In this document: piece after piece, positions 54,245 to 63,578 of the stretch
Layout of the letters: each line of letters opens with the position of its first letter
Position numbering within the stretch: the stretch's first letter is position 1
Program-made: the position numbers and the translations under genes
The notes under the pieces: model-generated
What the model was told of the DNA's origin: nothing
What the model saw: only the letters and a program-made list of their open reading frames with translations
Databases searched by the model: none
DNA from: Agrobacterium tumefaciens
Lineage (GTDB): Bacteria > Pseudomonadota > Alphaproteobacteria > Rhizobiales > Rhizobiaceae
Length of the DNA: 64,000 nt
NCBI RefSeq assembly: GCF_013337285.1
Contig: NZ_SUPW01000009.1
Location: 62,001-126,000 of the forward strand
Direction of reading: 5' to 3'

Positions 54245-54718
54245 ATGAAAAAGAACACGATCTGTATCTGGTACGACAAGGACGCCGAGGCCGCCGCCAG
54301 ATTTTACGCCGCGACCTTTCCCGACAGCGCGGTAACCGCCGTTCACCACGCGCCGAGCGATTACCCCTCCGGCAAGAAGGGCGATGTGCTGACGGTGCAG
54401 TTCACCGTGGCCGGCGTTTCCTGCATCGGGCTTAACGGTGGATCAGCCTTCAAACAAAGCGAGGCTTTCTCGTTCCAGATATCGACCGAAGATCAGGAAG
54501 AAACCGATCGCTACTGGAACGCCATCGTCGGCAATGGCGGTGAGGAAAGCGCCTGCGGCTGGTGCAAGGACAAATGGGGCGTCTCCTGGCAGATCACCCC
54601 GCGCGTGCTGATGGACGCCATGGCAGCCGGCGGCGCGGAGGCCAAACGTGCCTTCGAGGCGATGATGGACATGAAGAAAATCGACGTCGCCGCCATCGAA
54701 GCCGCACGCCGCGGTTGA
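54245..54718 (+). CDS. VOC family protein (PhnB/3-demethylubiquinone-methyltransferase-like)
   Basis: A 157-residue protein with a strong CCTGGAGGAGCAAGCAG-type site before ATG 54245. It begins KKNTICIWYDKDAEAAARFY and continues PSGKKGDVLTVQFTVAGVSC and IGLNGG, then SEAFSFQIST and CKDKWGVSWQITPRVL, the typical PhnB-like vicinal-oxygen-chelate arrangement. Exact function in these families is generally unknown. It is followed by a clear hairpin terminator, so it is probably monocistronic. Confidence 0.88.
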   Translation: MKKNTICIWYDKDAEAAARFYAATFPDSAVTAVHHAPSDYPSGKKGDVLTVQFTVAGVSCIGLNGGSAFKQSEAFSFQISTEDQEETDRYWNAIVGNGGEESACGWCKDKWGVSWQITPRVLMDAMAAGGAEAKRAFEAMMDMKKIDVAAIEAARRG

Positions 54719-54821
54719 TGCTTCCGCACTATTCAGCAGTAAGTAGCGAAATTAACTTGATCCCGGAAACATCCGAAAAATAAGGGAAAATCCGATTTCC
54801 TTGAATTAATCGCCTTTCCCC

Positions 54822-54845
54822 GCCGCGCAGATCGTCCTGCGCGGC
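54822..54845 (+). terminator. Hairpin after the VOC gene
   Basis: GCCGCGCAG (54822-54830) pairs perfectly with CTGCGCGGC (54837-54845) across ATCGTC, about 100 bases past the stop and about 130 before ugpB. No strong T tract; probable terminator. Confidence 0.55.
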
Positions 54846-54976
54846 AAGTCATCATAAAACGTTCAACAAAGTGTAAGCGATCCGTCAAAGACGGCTGTTA
54901 GCAGAGCCCGTGGCTTCGTGCTGGGAACATGATGTTCTTGCCGATCATGCCATCATCCATCAACGGGGCTCAACTC

Positions 54977-56320
54977 ATGAAATCTTCCGCTCTGACCTCT
55001 TTCGTGGCCGGCGTCGCCATTGCTGCCGCCTTCGGCGCCACGGCTGCCCACGCAGAAAAGACCAAGTTCGAATTCTGGTACGGCCTTTCCGGCGATCTTG
55101 GCGATCGCGTTCAGGAAACCTGCAAGAAGTTCAACGATTCGCAGGCTGAATTCGAAATCGTCTGCACCTCGCAGAACGATTACGACGCCACGCTGCAGAA
55201 CACGATTGCCGCCTATCGCGCCAAGAAGCAGCCCGCCATCACCCAGATCTACGATGCCGGCACGCTGGACATGATGCTGTCCAAGGCTTTCGTTCCCGCC
55301 AAGAAACTGATGGCCGACAACGGCTACAAGATCGACTGGGACAATTATTTCCCCGGCATCGCCAACTATTATGCCACCGCTGCGGGCGAGCTGAACTCGT
55401 TCCCCTATAACTCCTCGACCGCGATGTTCTATTACAACATCGACGCTTTCGAAAAAGCTGGCATCACCTTCAAGCCGGACACCTGGGAACAGGTTCAGGA
55501 AGCCGCTACGAAGCTCAAGGCCGCCGGCTTTGAATGCCCGCTGGCCTTCAACTTCGACACCTGGATGCTGATGGAGCAGTTCTCCGCCATCCATAACCAG
55601 CCGATCGCCACCAAGGGCAACGGTTACCAGGGCCTCGACGCCGAACTGACGATCAACAAGACGAAGTTCGTCGATCACGTCAAGTTCTTCAAGAAGATGC
55701 AGGACGAGAAGCTGTTCGTCGTCAAGACCAAGCAGCTCGGCATGGACATCCTGCCCGCCTTCACCTCGCAGACCTGCCAGATGTTCATGACCTCGATCGC
55801 CAATCACGGCACCGTCGCCAAGACCATGCCGGAAGGCGTGAAGTGGGACGTTGCCATGCTGCCGGTCTGGAAAGGCACTGAACGTCATAACTCGCTGGTC
55901 GGCGGCGCGTCGCTATGGGTCATGGCCGGCCGTCCGGATGCCGAATACAAAGGTGCAGCCGCGTTCCTGAACTTCATCGCCCAGCCGGAGATGGTTCAGT
56001 GGTGGTCGACCGTCACGGGCTACATCCCGGTCACCAAGACCGGCTTCGACGCCATGAAGGCCAATGGCTTCTACGACAAGGCTCCCTATAAGGGCCGTGA
56101 AAAGGCCATCGAAAGCCTGACGTTTACGCCGCCTTCGGAATATACCCGTGGTATCCGCCTTGGCGGTTTCACGCAGATCCGCAAGGAAGTCGCCACCTCG
56201 CTCGAAGCCATCTTCATGCAGAATGCCGATGTTCAGGCTGAACTCGACAAGGCCGTCGAGCGCTCGAACGCCGGCCTGCGCCGCTTCGAAAAGACTTATG
56301 CCGGCGCCAAGCTGAACTAA
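54977..56320 (+). CDS. ugpB: sn-Glycerol-3-phosphate ABC transporter binding protein
   Basis: A 447-residue binding protein (E. coli UgpB is 438). ATG 54977 begins MKSSALTSFVAGVAIAAAFG with signal cleavage near AHA. Family-specific segments are FWYGLSGDLGDRVQETCKKF, FPYNSSTAMFYYNIDAFEKA, the ligand-site GGASLWVMAG and the final RSNAGLRRFEKTY. It captures glycerol-3-phosphate or glycerophosphodiesters in the periplasm. It heads ugpBAEC; a stem-loop follows it. No ugpQ is attached here, though a phosphodiesterase gene occurs at 14.1 kb. No Pho box was confirmed upstream. Confidence 0.93.
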   Translation: MKSSALTSFVAGVAIAAAFGATAAHAEKTKFEFWYGLSGDLGDRVQETCKKFNDSQAEFEIVCTSQNDYDATLQNTIAAYRAKKQPAITQIYDAGTLDMMLSKAFVPAKKLMADNGYKIDWDNYFPGIANYYATAAGELNSFPYNSSTAMFYYNIDAFEKAGITFKPDTWEQVQEAATKLKAAGFECPLAFNFDTWMLMEQFSAIHNQPIATKGNGYQGLDAELTINKTKFVDHVKFFKKMQDEKLFVVKTKQLGMDILPAFTSQTCQMFMTSIANHGTVAKTMPEGVKWDVAMLPVWKGTERHNSLVGGASLWVMAGRPDAEYKGAAAFLNFIAQPEMVQWWSTVTGYIPVTKTGFDAMKANGFYDKAPYKGREKAIESLTFTPPSEYTRGIRLGGFTQIRKEVATSLEAIFMQNADVQAELDKAVERSNAGLRRFEKTYAGAKLN

Positions 56321-56338
56321 GTTCCGTAAATTTTCGAA

Positions 56339-56376
56339 GGACTTGCCCGCAGAGTCTCAAGCTTTAGGGCAAGTCC
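56339..56376 (+). other. Stem-loop between ugpB and ugpA
   Basis: GGACTTGCCC (56339-56348) and GGGCAAGTCC (56367-56376) form a perfect 10-bp stem with an 18-base loop in the 86-base gap, followed by a T-rich stretch ending at the ugpA ATG. Probable attenuator or RNase barrier favouring ugpB mRNA. Confidence 0.6.
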
Positions 56377-56406
56377 ACCCATCTCTCCAGTATTGCCGGT
56401 TTTTTT

Positions 56407-57297
56407 ATGGAAAAGCGCGCCGTCTTCAAAAGCACGTGGTTGCCCGTGCTATTCGCCCTGCCACAGCTTCTGCTGATCTTCCTGTTCTTTTATTGGCCCG
56501 TGGCGGCGGTCATCAACTGGGCCTTCACGCTCGAACCACCTTTCGGCGGCGCTGCGGAATTTGTCGGTCTCGCCAATTTCGAGGAGACCTTTCTCGATCC
56601 GCTTTATTGGCATTCGGTGCTCGTCAGCATGGTCTTCGCCATTGCCGGCCCATTCTTCACCATTCTCATCGGCCTCGTTCTGGCGCTTTGCGTCGATCGT
56701 GCGCTTCCCGGCTCCAGTTTCTTCCGGGTGCTTTATATCCTGCCCTTCGCCATCGCCGGCCCCGCCGCGGGCATGGCCTTCCGCTTCATCCTGTCGCCGG
56801 AACGCGGCCTTGCCGCCTCCCTCAACGCCTGGTGGCCGGATATCTGGAACCCGGCCAAATACGGCGAGCACGCGCTGATCCTCGTCATCGCCATCTTTGT
56901 CTGGAAATGGGCGGGTTATACCTTCATCTTCGTGCTCGCCGGCCTGCAATCGGTGCCGCGCTCCTTGACGGAAGCCGCCGCCATGGACGGTTCCGGCCCC
57001 ATTCGCCGCGCCATCGACATTCAGGTACCGCTGCTTGCCCCCACTTTGTTCTTTCTGACCGTCATCATGATGACCGAAGGCTTCGTCGGGGCCGATACGT
57101 TCGGCATCGTCGCCTCCACCACCGAAGGCGGCCCCAACCGCGCCACCGAAGTGATGGTTTACCGCATCGTCAGCGAAGCCTTCGAGGGGCTGAACTATTC
57201 CGGCGCCTCGGCGCAGAGCCTCGTCCTCATCGGTCTCATCATGATTTTCACCTTCGTCCAGTTCCGCTTCGTCGAGCGGCAAGTCCATTACAAGTGA
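56407..57297 (+). CDS. ugpA: sn-Glycerol-3-phosphate ABC transporter permease
   Basis: A 296-residue inner-membrane permease with six helices. It starts MEKRAVFKSTWLPVLFALPQ and has FYWPVAAVINWAFTLEPPFG and the coupling loop TEAAAMDGSGPIRRAIDIQV. The order after ugpB and similarity of the first 60 residues to UgpA fix the assignment. It ends 7 bases before ugpE. The ribosome-binding site before the ATG is weak (T-rich), consistent with reduced expression relative to ugpB. Confidence 0.93.
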   Translation: MEKRAVFKSTWLPVLFALPQLLLIFLFFYWPVAAVINWAFTLEPPFGGAAEFVGLANFEETFLDPLYWHSVLVSMVFAIAGPFFTILIGLVLALCVDRALPGSSFFRVLYILPFAIAGPAAGMAFRFILSPERGLAASLNAWWPDIWNPAKYGEHALILVIAIFVWKWAGYTFIFVLAGLQSVPRSLTEAAAMDGSGPIRRAIDIQVPLLAPTLFFLTVIMMTEGFVGADTFGIVASTTEGGPNRATEVMVYRIVSEAFEGLNYSGASAQSLVLIGLIMIFTFVQFRFVERQVHYK

Positions 57298-57304
57298 GGC
57301 GGCG

Positions 57305-58189
57305 ATGATCCAGCGCACACCCTATGCCGACGCCCTGACCTACGCGATCATGGTGGTAGGTTTTTTTCTCCTCATCGGCCCGTTCATCGTCGTCATTTCC
57401 GGCGCCAGCCAGACGATCCAGCAGGTCAATAGCGTACCGTTCAACTTCATGCCGCAAGGCGAATTTTTCACCAATGCCGAGGCAGCCTGGAAACGCGCCA
57501 ATCTCGGCAACGCCCTTTTGAACAGCATGATCATGGCGACGCTGGTCACGATCGGCAAGGTAGCCCTTTCGGCCTGCACAGCCTTTGCCATCGTGTTCTT
57601 CCGCTCGCCGCTCAAACATCTGTTCTTCTGGACGGTGTTCATCACCCTGATGTTGCCGCTCGAAGTGCGTGTGGTGCCGACCTATTCCGTGGCCGCCGAT
57701 CTTTTCCAGCCGTTCCGCGCCATTCTGGGGCTGTTCGGCATTGAGGTGACGGTCGAGTGGAACCTGCTGAACTCGTATGCCGGCCTCACTTTGCCGCTGG
57801 TCGCCACGGCCACCGGCACCTTCCTCTACCGGCAATTCTTCATGACGGTCCCTGACGAACTGGCCGAAGCCGCCCGCATGGACGGTTCAGGCGCCGTGCG
57901 CTTCTTTGTCGACATGCTGCTGCCGCTGTCGCGCACCAACATGCTGGCGCTCACAACCATCATGTTCGTTTATGCCTGGAACCAGTATCTGTGGCCGCTC
58001 TTGATGGTCACCGATCCCTCCTACAAGACGGTGATGATGTCGCTACGCGCGCTGTTGCCGGCCGAAGACGGCACGCCGGACTGGAACGTCACACTCGCCG
58101 GTTCCCTCATCATCATCACCCCGCCGCTTCTCGTCGTGGCCTTCCTGCAACGCTGGTTCGTCCGCGGCCTCGTCTCGTCCGACAAGTGA
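57305..58189 (+). CDS. ugpE: sn-Glycerol-3-phosphate ABC transporter permease
   Basis: A 294-residue permease, partner of UgpA. Motifs are [20 protein letters not shown] near the N terminus, [14 protein letters not shown] in the middle and the coupling loop [20 protein letters not shown]. The C-terminal [14 protein letters not shown] is typical of UgpE. A 40-base gap separates it from ugpC. Confidence 0.93.
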   Translation: MIQRTPYADALTYAIMVVGFFLLIGPFIVVISGASQTIQQVNSVPFNFMPQGEFFTNAEAAWKRANLGNALLNSMIMATLVTIGKVALSACTAFAIVFFRSPLKHLFFWTVFITLMLPLEVRVVPTYSVAADLFQPFRAILGLFGIEVTVEWNLLNSYAGLTLPLVATATGTFLYRQFFMTVPDELAEAARMDGSGAVRFFVDMLLPLSRTNMLALTTIMFVYAWNQYLWPLLMVTDPSYKTVMMSLRALLPAEDGTPDWNVTLAGSLIIITPPLLVVAFLQRWFVRGLVSSDK

Positions 58190-58229
58190 CGGCACGGCGC
58201 GTGGTTTTCAACAACAAGGTTTTCCTATC

Positions 58230-59354
58230 ATGGCTCAGATCGATATTCGCCAGGCCCGCAAATCCTATGGCAAGACCCAGACCCTGCACGGCGTAGATCT
58301 CTCTTTCGAATCCGGCGAATTCGTCGTCATTCTCGGCCCATCGGGCTGCGGAAAATCCACGCTTCTGCGGATGATCGCCGGGCTGGAAGAGATCACATCA
58401 GGCGAAATCGCCATTGGCGGGCGCGTCGTCAACAAGCTGGAACCGCGTGAGCGCGGCTGCGCCATGGTGTTCCAGAATTACGCGCTTTACCCGCATATGT
58501 CGGTCGCCGGCAATATTGGTTATGCACTGAAGGTCGCCGGTGTTGCCAAGGCCGAGCGCCTGCGCCGCATCGAAGAAACCGCAAAGATCGTCGGCCTTAC
58601 CGATTATCTGGAGCGTAAGCCGGCCGCCCTTTCCGGCGGCCAGCGCCAGCGTGTGGCCATGGCCCGTGCGATCATCCGCGAACCGCAGGTCTTCCTGTTC
58701 GATGAGCCGCTCTCCAACCTCGACGCCAAGCTGCGTGTCACCATGCGCGCCGAAATCCGCAAGCTGCACCAGCGCCTTTCCGCCACCTCCGTCTTCGTCA
58801 CCCATGATCAGGTGGAAGCCATGACGCTCGCCGACCGGCTGGTGGTGATGAACAAGGGCAACGTCGAACAGGTCGGCCATCCGCTCGATATCTATCACCG
58901 CCCGGCCACCACCTTTGTCGCATCCTTCATCGGTTCACCGGCCATGAACCTGTTTACAACAAGGGTCGAAGTCGAATCGCCTGCCGTGATGCTGGGTGGC
59001 GCGGCGGTCAGGCTCTTCCCTGAAACCGGTCTCGAACTGCGCGGCCGCGACGTAACCGTGGGCATCCGCCCGGAACAGTGCCTTGTCAGCACGGAAGAAG
59101 GCGCGGGCGTACCGGCGATCGTCGATTTCGTCGAAGAGCTCGGCTCCGGCCGCATCGTGCATGCCGAGATCGCCGGTGAAACCTTCTCCGCCGCAATCGG
59201 CGAAGACCTTTCGGTCAAACCCGGCCAGCGCATCCACCTCACCATGCCGCCTGCGCACCTGCATTTCTTCGACCCGGCCACCGGCAAGCGGATCGAAACG
59301 GAAGGAGCAAACGAAGCCAACAGCGTCGGCAAGGAGGCATTGCTGGCGGTCTAA
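58230..59354 (+). CDS. ugpC: sn-Glycerol-3-phosphate ABC transporter ATPase
   Basis: A 374-residue ATPase (E. coli UgpC is 356). It has Walker [11 protein letters not shown]-loop [10 protein letters not shown], signature [15 protein letters not shown], Walker [14 protein letters not shown] and a TOBE-type tail from about residue 240 with [10 protein letters not shown]. It is the last gene of ugpBAEC and ends only 18 bases from the stop of the convergent arabinoside importer permease, so neither operon has its own obvious terminator between them. Confidence 0.93.
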   Translation: MAQIDIRQARKSYGKTQTLHGVDLSFESGEFVVILGPSGCGKSTLLRMIAGLEEITSGEIAIGGRVVNKLEPRERGCAMVFQNYALYPHMSVAGNIGYALKVAGVAKAERLRRIEETAKIVGLTDYLERKPAALSGGQRQRVAMARAIIREPQVFLFDEPLSNLDAKLRVTMRAEIRKLHQRLSATSVFVTHDQVEAMTLADRLVVMNKGNVEQVGHPLDIYHRPATTFVASFIGSPAMNLFTTRVEVESPAVMLGGAAVRLFPETGLELRGRDVTVGIRPEQCLVSTEEGAGVPAIVDFVEELGSGRIVHAEIAGETFSAAIGEDLSVKPGQRIHLTMPPAHLHFFDPATGKRIETEGANEANSVGKEALLAV

Positions 59355-59372
59355 AAGACAAGGCCTTTCGGC

Positions 59373-60200
59373 TTACCCCTTCACGCCTGACGAAATCATG
59401 ATGGCCTCCGTCACGCGCCGCTGGAAGATGACGTAAGCGATGATGACCGGTAGCGCTGCCAGCATTGCAACGGCCATCAGCCGCGCATAGGCGACACCGA
59501 AGGCGTCGTTGACCTGGGTGATGCCGACGGGGATGGTCATCATGTTTTCCGAGGTGACGACGAGGAAGGGCCAGAAGAAGGCGTTCCACACGGAAATGAA
59601 GGTCACGATCGCCATGGCGGTCGTGATCCCCCAGTTGAGCGGCAGATAGACCCGGAACAGGATCGTGTATTCGCCGCCGCCATCCAGCACCACAGCCTCG
59701 CGCATCTCCTTCGGCACGCTGTCGAAGAACTGTTTGTAGACGATGATGACGATGGGGGTGATGAGCTGCGGCAGGATGATGCCCGCCCAGGTGTTGATGA
59801 GGTTGAGGTTCTTCATCAGGATGAACTGCGTGACGACAAGCGTCTGCGCCGGCACCATGAAACTTGCCAGCACGATGCCATAAAGCAGCCGCCGGCCGGG
59901 AAAGCGGATCTGCGACAGCGCATAGGCACACAGCATCGAAATGAACAGGACGGAGACCGTGACGATGACGGCGGTGCCAATGGAATTGACATACCAGGTC
60001 AGCAGCCGCGTGTTGAAGATCGCGTTTACGTAGGCGCCCAGCTGGAACTCATCCGGCAGCAGCGATGTGTTGCCGGCAACATTCTCATCGGAGCGAAGCG
60101 AGGTAACGAAACTCCAGTAGAGTGGAAAAATCCACACCAGCGCTGCCGAAAAGGTCAGCAGGGTAAGAACGATGTTCTCGAGTTTTCTGGTCGGGCTCAT
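59373..60200 (-). CDS. Sugar ABC transporter permease (CUT1, MalG/AraQ-like)
   Basis: A 275-residue permease from ATG 60200, overlapping the upstream permease stop by ATGA. It has FPLYWSFVTSLRSDENV at the N terminus, a REAVVLDGGGEYTILFRVYL coupling loop and the final TEAIMISSGVKG. The MalG-like tail GAVKG/GVKG is present. Last gene of the leftward operon whose first visible gene is an arabinofuranosidase. Confidence 0.93.
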   Translation of the reverse strand: MSPTRKLENIVLTLLTFSAALVWIFPLYWSFVTSLRSDENVAGNTSLLPDEFQLGAYVNAIFNTRLLTWYVNSIGTAVIVTVSVLFISMLCAYALSQIRFPGRRLLYGIVLASFMVPAQTLVVTQFILMKNLNLINTWAGIILPQLITPIVIIVYKQFFDSVPKEMREAVVLDGGGEYTILFRVYLPLNWGITTAMAIVTFISVWNAFFWPFLVVTSENMMTIPVGITQVNDAFGVAYARLMAVAMLAALPVIIAYVIFQRRVTEAIMISSGVKG

Positions 60201-61081
60201 GAGTTCCTCCGGATGCGCAGCAACTGGAACTGGAGAACGGAAACAATGACGATCAACAGGAAAAGCACGGTCGCAACGGCCGAGGCATAACCGCCATTGT
60301 TCATCTGGAAGGCCTCCCGATAGACCTTGAGGAGAAGCACAAAGCTGGAATTGAACGGGCCGCCGCCGCTCAGAAGATAGATCTGGTCGAATATCTTCAG
60401 TTGCAGGATCAGTTGCAGCGTCAGGACGAGTGCCGTCACCGGCCACAGAAGCGGCCAGGTGACGCGGCGGAAGCGTTGCCAGGTCGTCGCGCCATCCAGC
60501 GCCGCCGCCTCATAAAGCTCGGTTGGAATATTGCGCAGGCCGGCTATGAAAAGCAGCACGTTAAAACCGTTTGTCCACCAGATGGTGACGACAGCGACCA
60601 TCGGCATCACCCAATAGGGGTTCTTGAAGACAGCGACCGGCTTGCCCGCCAGCAGCGAAATGACCGGCTGCAGAACACCGAATTGCAGATCGAGCATCCA
60701 GGCCCAGATCTCCGTCACCACAGAAACCGGCAGCACGTAAGGCAGGAAAAACAGGCTCATGGCGATTGTCTGCCCGATGCCCGACAGCCGGCTGACGGCG
60801 AGTGAAATCATCAGCGCGATGATGGTGGTCGGCACCACGGTCAAGAGAACGAAATAACCGTTGTTCTTCAGCGAGGTGACAAACAGCCGGTCGCCCAGCA
60901 GTTTCGCGTAGTTCTCAAACCCGACCCAGTTTCCCTCGCCGATCAACGGCGCATCGGTAAAGCTGATGCGCACCATTTCGATCAGCGGATAAAGGAAGAA
61001 GGTGGCGAAGACGACGATAAATGGCGTCACCATCGACAGCGCGATCAGCGACTTCTTCCGCCGGTTTTCAATCATTGCCAT
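60197..61081 (-). CDS. Sugar ABC transporter permease (CUT1, MalF/AraP-like)
   Basis: A 294-residue permease with GGAGG 7 bases before ATG 61081. It has an N-terminal basic segment, MVRISFTDAPLIGEGNWVGF, and the coupling loop YEAAALDGATTWQRFRRVTW. Six helices. It overlaps the next permease gene by 4 bases. A stem-loop separates it from the binding-protein gene upstream. Confidence 0.93.
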   Translation of the reverse strand: MAMIENRRKKSLIALSMVTPFIVVFATFFLYPLIEMVRISFTDAPLIGEGNWVGFENYAKLLGDRLFVTSLKNNGYFVLLTVVPTTIIALMISLAVSRLSGIGQTIAMSLFFLPYVLPVSVVTEIWAWMLDLQFGVLQPVISLLAGKPVAVFKNPYWVMPMVAVVTIWWTNGFNVLLFIAGLRNIPTELYEAAALDGATTWQRFRRVTWPLLWPVTALVLTLQLILQLKIFDQIYLLSGGGPFNSSFVLLLKVYREAFQMNNGGYASAVATVLFLLIVIVSVLQFQLLRIRRNS

Positions 61082-61113
61082 TAAATGCCTCCGGGCCTCT
61101 GCGCATTGCGCGA

Positions 61114-61142
61114 TGCCCTCCAGCCATTGGGGCCGGAGGGCA
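61114..61142 (-). other. Stem-loop between binding-protein and permease genes
   Basis: TGCCCTCC (61114-61121) and GGAGGGCA (61135-61142) pair perfectly and can extend inward by GCC/GGC after one mismatch. It lies in the 69-base gap after the binding-protein stop, the same place as the stem-loops at 22135 and 56339. Confidence 0.55.
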
Positions 61143-61150
61143 GGCGTGGA

Positions 61151-62425
61151 TTACTTGAGTTTGCCCTGAAGTTCGGACTGGATCTGCTCGACGGCTTCCG
61201 CGCTGCCGACAAAACCCTGTATGGCCGGTGCGATGACGTTGAGCGCCGCGTCATAGGCCGGAGAGGCAACCCCGGTAATCGTGGTCTTGGGGTCAAACAC
61301 CGCCGCCTCCGCCAGCGTGGCATAGGTGGCGTTTGGCTGCATGGCCTTATATTCGGGGCTTTCAGTAATCGATTTATAGGCTGGAATATGTCCGGCATCG
61401 GCCCAGCTGATGGCGTGTTTTTCCATCCAGCCGATCACCGTCATGACGGCGGCGCGTTTTTCGCCGGAAACCGTGTTGTCGCCTTCATTGGGGATTGCGA
61501 AAGCGTGGGAATCCGCCCAGGTGGCGCGTTTGCCCATCAAAGGCGGCACTTCCACCGCACTCCATTTGAAACCGAGCTTGCCGTTCTTTTCCAGATCCTT
61601 GTAAGTCGGCACTTCCCAGACGCCATTCAGCTGGAAGGCGGATTTGCCGGCGGAAAACAGCGCCACCGAGGCCTCATATTCCGCCTGTTCCGGCGCCCAG
61701 CCGTTTTCCCGCCATCTGGACATTGTGTCGATGGCTTTGGCGGCCTTTTCGGCATTGTCGCCGGCCAGAACCTCCTTGCCGGTGACGAGTTCGCCACCCT
61801 GCTGCGACAGCAGCGTGTAAAACACCCGCCAGACCCCGCCTTCACCGCCCGACTGATAGGTGATCGGCGTTTGCACGCCATTTTCCTTCGCCCAGGCCAG
61901 CGCCTTTTCGAAATCCTCGATCGTCTTGATGCCGGTCAGCTTGCCTTCGGCATCGAGATAGGGAGAGCCCTTCAGAAGATCGGCATTGTAATAAAGAACG
62001 AGGGCGTGAATATCGAACGGCACGGCGTAAAGCTTGCCGTCCTGGGTGGCCGCCTCCACCGGTGCGCTGAAGAAATCTTCCGTCTTCAACCCGGCATCTT
62101 CAAGATCCTTCGCGGTGATTTCGCTCAGCACTTTTTCTTCAAGGCCAAGCGGCGCGCGCGACAGGTGATAGGTCATGATATCCGGTCCCGCGCCCACCGC
62201 AGAGGCCGTTCGCACCTTGGTGTAAAAGGGAACGCCCCATTCCAGCGTCGTGCCCTTGATCTGGATATCGGGATGTTCCTTGTTGAAGGCCTCGATCAGC
62301 GCCTTCATGCGCACGCCGTCACCACCGGCCAGAAAGTCCCACCAGATGATATCCTGTTTCGCAAGCGCCGGCATGGCGGTCAAACCCAGAACCGTGCCGA
62401 TAAGCAATGTCTTGATCAATCGCAT
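61151..62425 (-). CDS. Sugar ABC transporter periplasmic binding protein (SBP_bac_1)
   Basis: A 424-residue binding protein. ATG 62425 follows GGGAGGAATAACG and gives a Sec signal ending near ALA at residue 22. The mature protein begins KQDIIWWDFLAGGDGVRMKA, with FNKEHPDIQIKGTTLEW and later YQSGGEGGVWRVFYTLLSQQ. Cluster 1 sugar-binding class. Its operon includes a GH51 arabinofuranosidase, so arabinose-containing oligosaccharides are plausible ligands. The ATPase gene precedes it. Confidence 0.92.
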   Translation of the reverse strand: MRLIKTLLIGTVLGLTAMPALAKQDIIWWDFLAGGDGVRMKALIEAFNKEHPDIQIKGTTLEWGVPFYTKVRTASAVGAGPDIMTYHLSRAPLGLEEKVLSEITAKDLEDAGLKTEDFFSAPVEAATQDGKLYAVPFDIHALVLYYNADLLKGSPYLDAEGKLTGIKTIEDFEKALAWAKENGVQTPITYQSGGEGGVWRVFYTLLSQQGGELVTGKEVLAGDNAEKAAKAIDTMSRWRENGWAPEQAEYEASVALFSAGKSAFQLNGVWEVPTYKDLEKNGKLGFKWSAVEVPPLMGKRATWADSHAFAIPNEGDNTVSGEKRAAVMTVIGWMEKHAISWADAGHIPAYKSITESPEYKAMQPNATYATLAEAAVFDPKTTITGVASPAYDAALNVIAPAIQGFVGSAEAVEQIQSELQGKLK

Positions 62426-62497
62426 CGTTATTCCTCCCGTTTCTTGAAACACCCCGTCAGGGGATGGTTTGCTGCATCGACAGGCGCCTCCTCGCGC

Positions 62498-63571
62498 CTA
62501 TCGCAACCTTTTGCCGTCGCTATCGAAAACCAGAATCCTGTCGGGCGAGGCGCTGAGCGAGACGGACCGGCCATCCAGCTGCTCCCGGGAGCCCTGCCGC
62601 TGCACGACAAGCTCCTTTCCCGCCCCGGTGCGGGTGTAGAGGTAAGACAGATCGCCAAGCTCCTCTGCCACCTCGACGATGACAGGCAAGGCGCCTTCAT
62701 CCGTGATCGCCAGATGTTCGGGCCTGATGCCGATCTCGAGCCGCTGGCCGGGCGAAACCGGCTGTGACAACCGCGCTTCGAGAGGCCGCTCGCCGCCTTC
62801 GAGCGTCAGCGTCACGCGGCCATCGCGCTGCTCCACCACATCGGCCTGCAGGAAATTCATCGCCGGCGACCCGATGAAGCCCGCCACGAAACGATTGTCG
62901 GGATCGTCATAAAGCGTGAGCGGTGCCCCCGCCTGCTGCACGATGCCGCCCTTCAGCACGAAGATCCTGTCGGCAAGCGTCATCGCCTCCACCTGATCAT
63001 GCGTGACATAGATCATGGTCGCGCCGAGCTTGCGGTGAAGCCGTGTCAGTTCCAGCCGCATCTGGACACGCAGTTCCGCGTCCAGATTGGACAGGGGTTC
63101 ATCGAACAGAAAGACCTTCGGCTGTCGCACGATGGCGCGGCCGATGGCCACACGCTGCCTCTGGCCGCCGGAAAGCTGGGAGGGCCTTTTGTGCAGATGT
63201 TCGTCGAGCTGCAGGATACGGGCGGCCTCGCCCACCCTCTCATTCACCTCCGCCTTCGGCCGGCGGGCAAGCCGCAGGCTGAAAGCCATGTTCTCGAACA
63301 CCGTCAGATGCGGATAGAGCGCATAGTTCTGGAAGACCATCGCCACGCCGCGATCCGCCGGTTCGACCGCTGTGACGTCGCGGTCGTCAATGGCGATACG
63401 GCCGCCACTGGTTTCCTCAAGCCCGGCGATCATGCGCAACAGGGTGGATTTTCCGCAACCGGAAGGCCCCACGAACACCGCGAAGCTGCCAGTCGGGATT
63501 TCCATCGAGACGTCCCGGATCGCTGCGAACGATCCGAAGGACTTGGCGATATTGTTGAGACGGACACCCAT
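62498..63571 (-). CDS. Sugar ABC transporter ATPase (MalK/UgpC-like)
   Basis: A 357-residue ATPase with Walker [21 protein letters not shown], signature [15 protein letters not shown] and Walker [14 protein letters not shown], plus a C-terminal TOBE region ([14 protein letters not shown]). It starts 7 bases after the arabinofuranosidase stop, so the two are one transcript. It serves the importer encoded downstream (binding protein, two permeases). Confidence 0.93.
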   Translation of the reverse strand: MGVRLNNIAKSFGSFAAIRDVSMEIPTGSFAVFVGPSGCGKSTLLRMIAGLEETSGGRIAIDDRDVTAVEPADRGVAMVFQNYALYPHLTVFENMAFSLRLARRPKAEVNERVGEAARILQLDEHLHKRPSQLSGGQRQRVAIGRAIVRQPKVFLFDEPLSNLDAELRVQMRLELTRLHRKLGATMIYVTHDQVEAMTLADRIFVLKGGIVQQAGAPLTLYDDPDNRFVAGFIGSPAMNFLQADVVEQRDGRVTLTLEGGERPLEARLSQPVSPGQRLEIGIRPEHLAITDEGALPVIVEVAEELGDLSYLYTRTGAGKELVVQRQGSREQLDGRSVSLSASPDRILVFDSDGKRLR

Positions 63572-63578
63572 GACCGCC

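Noticed and set aside
54846-54976. Pho box upstream of ugpB
   Set aside because: CTGTTA-like and GTCAAAG half-sites occur but no convincing tandem CTGTCAT-type repeat with 11-base phasing was found.
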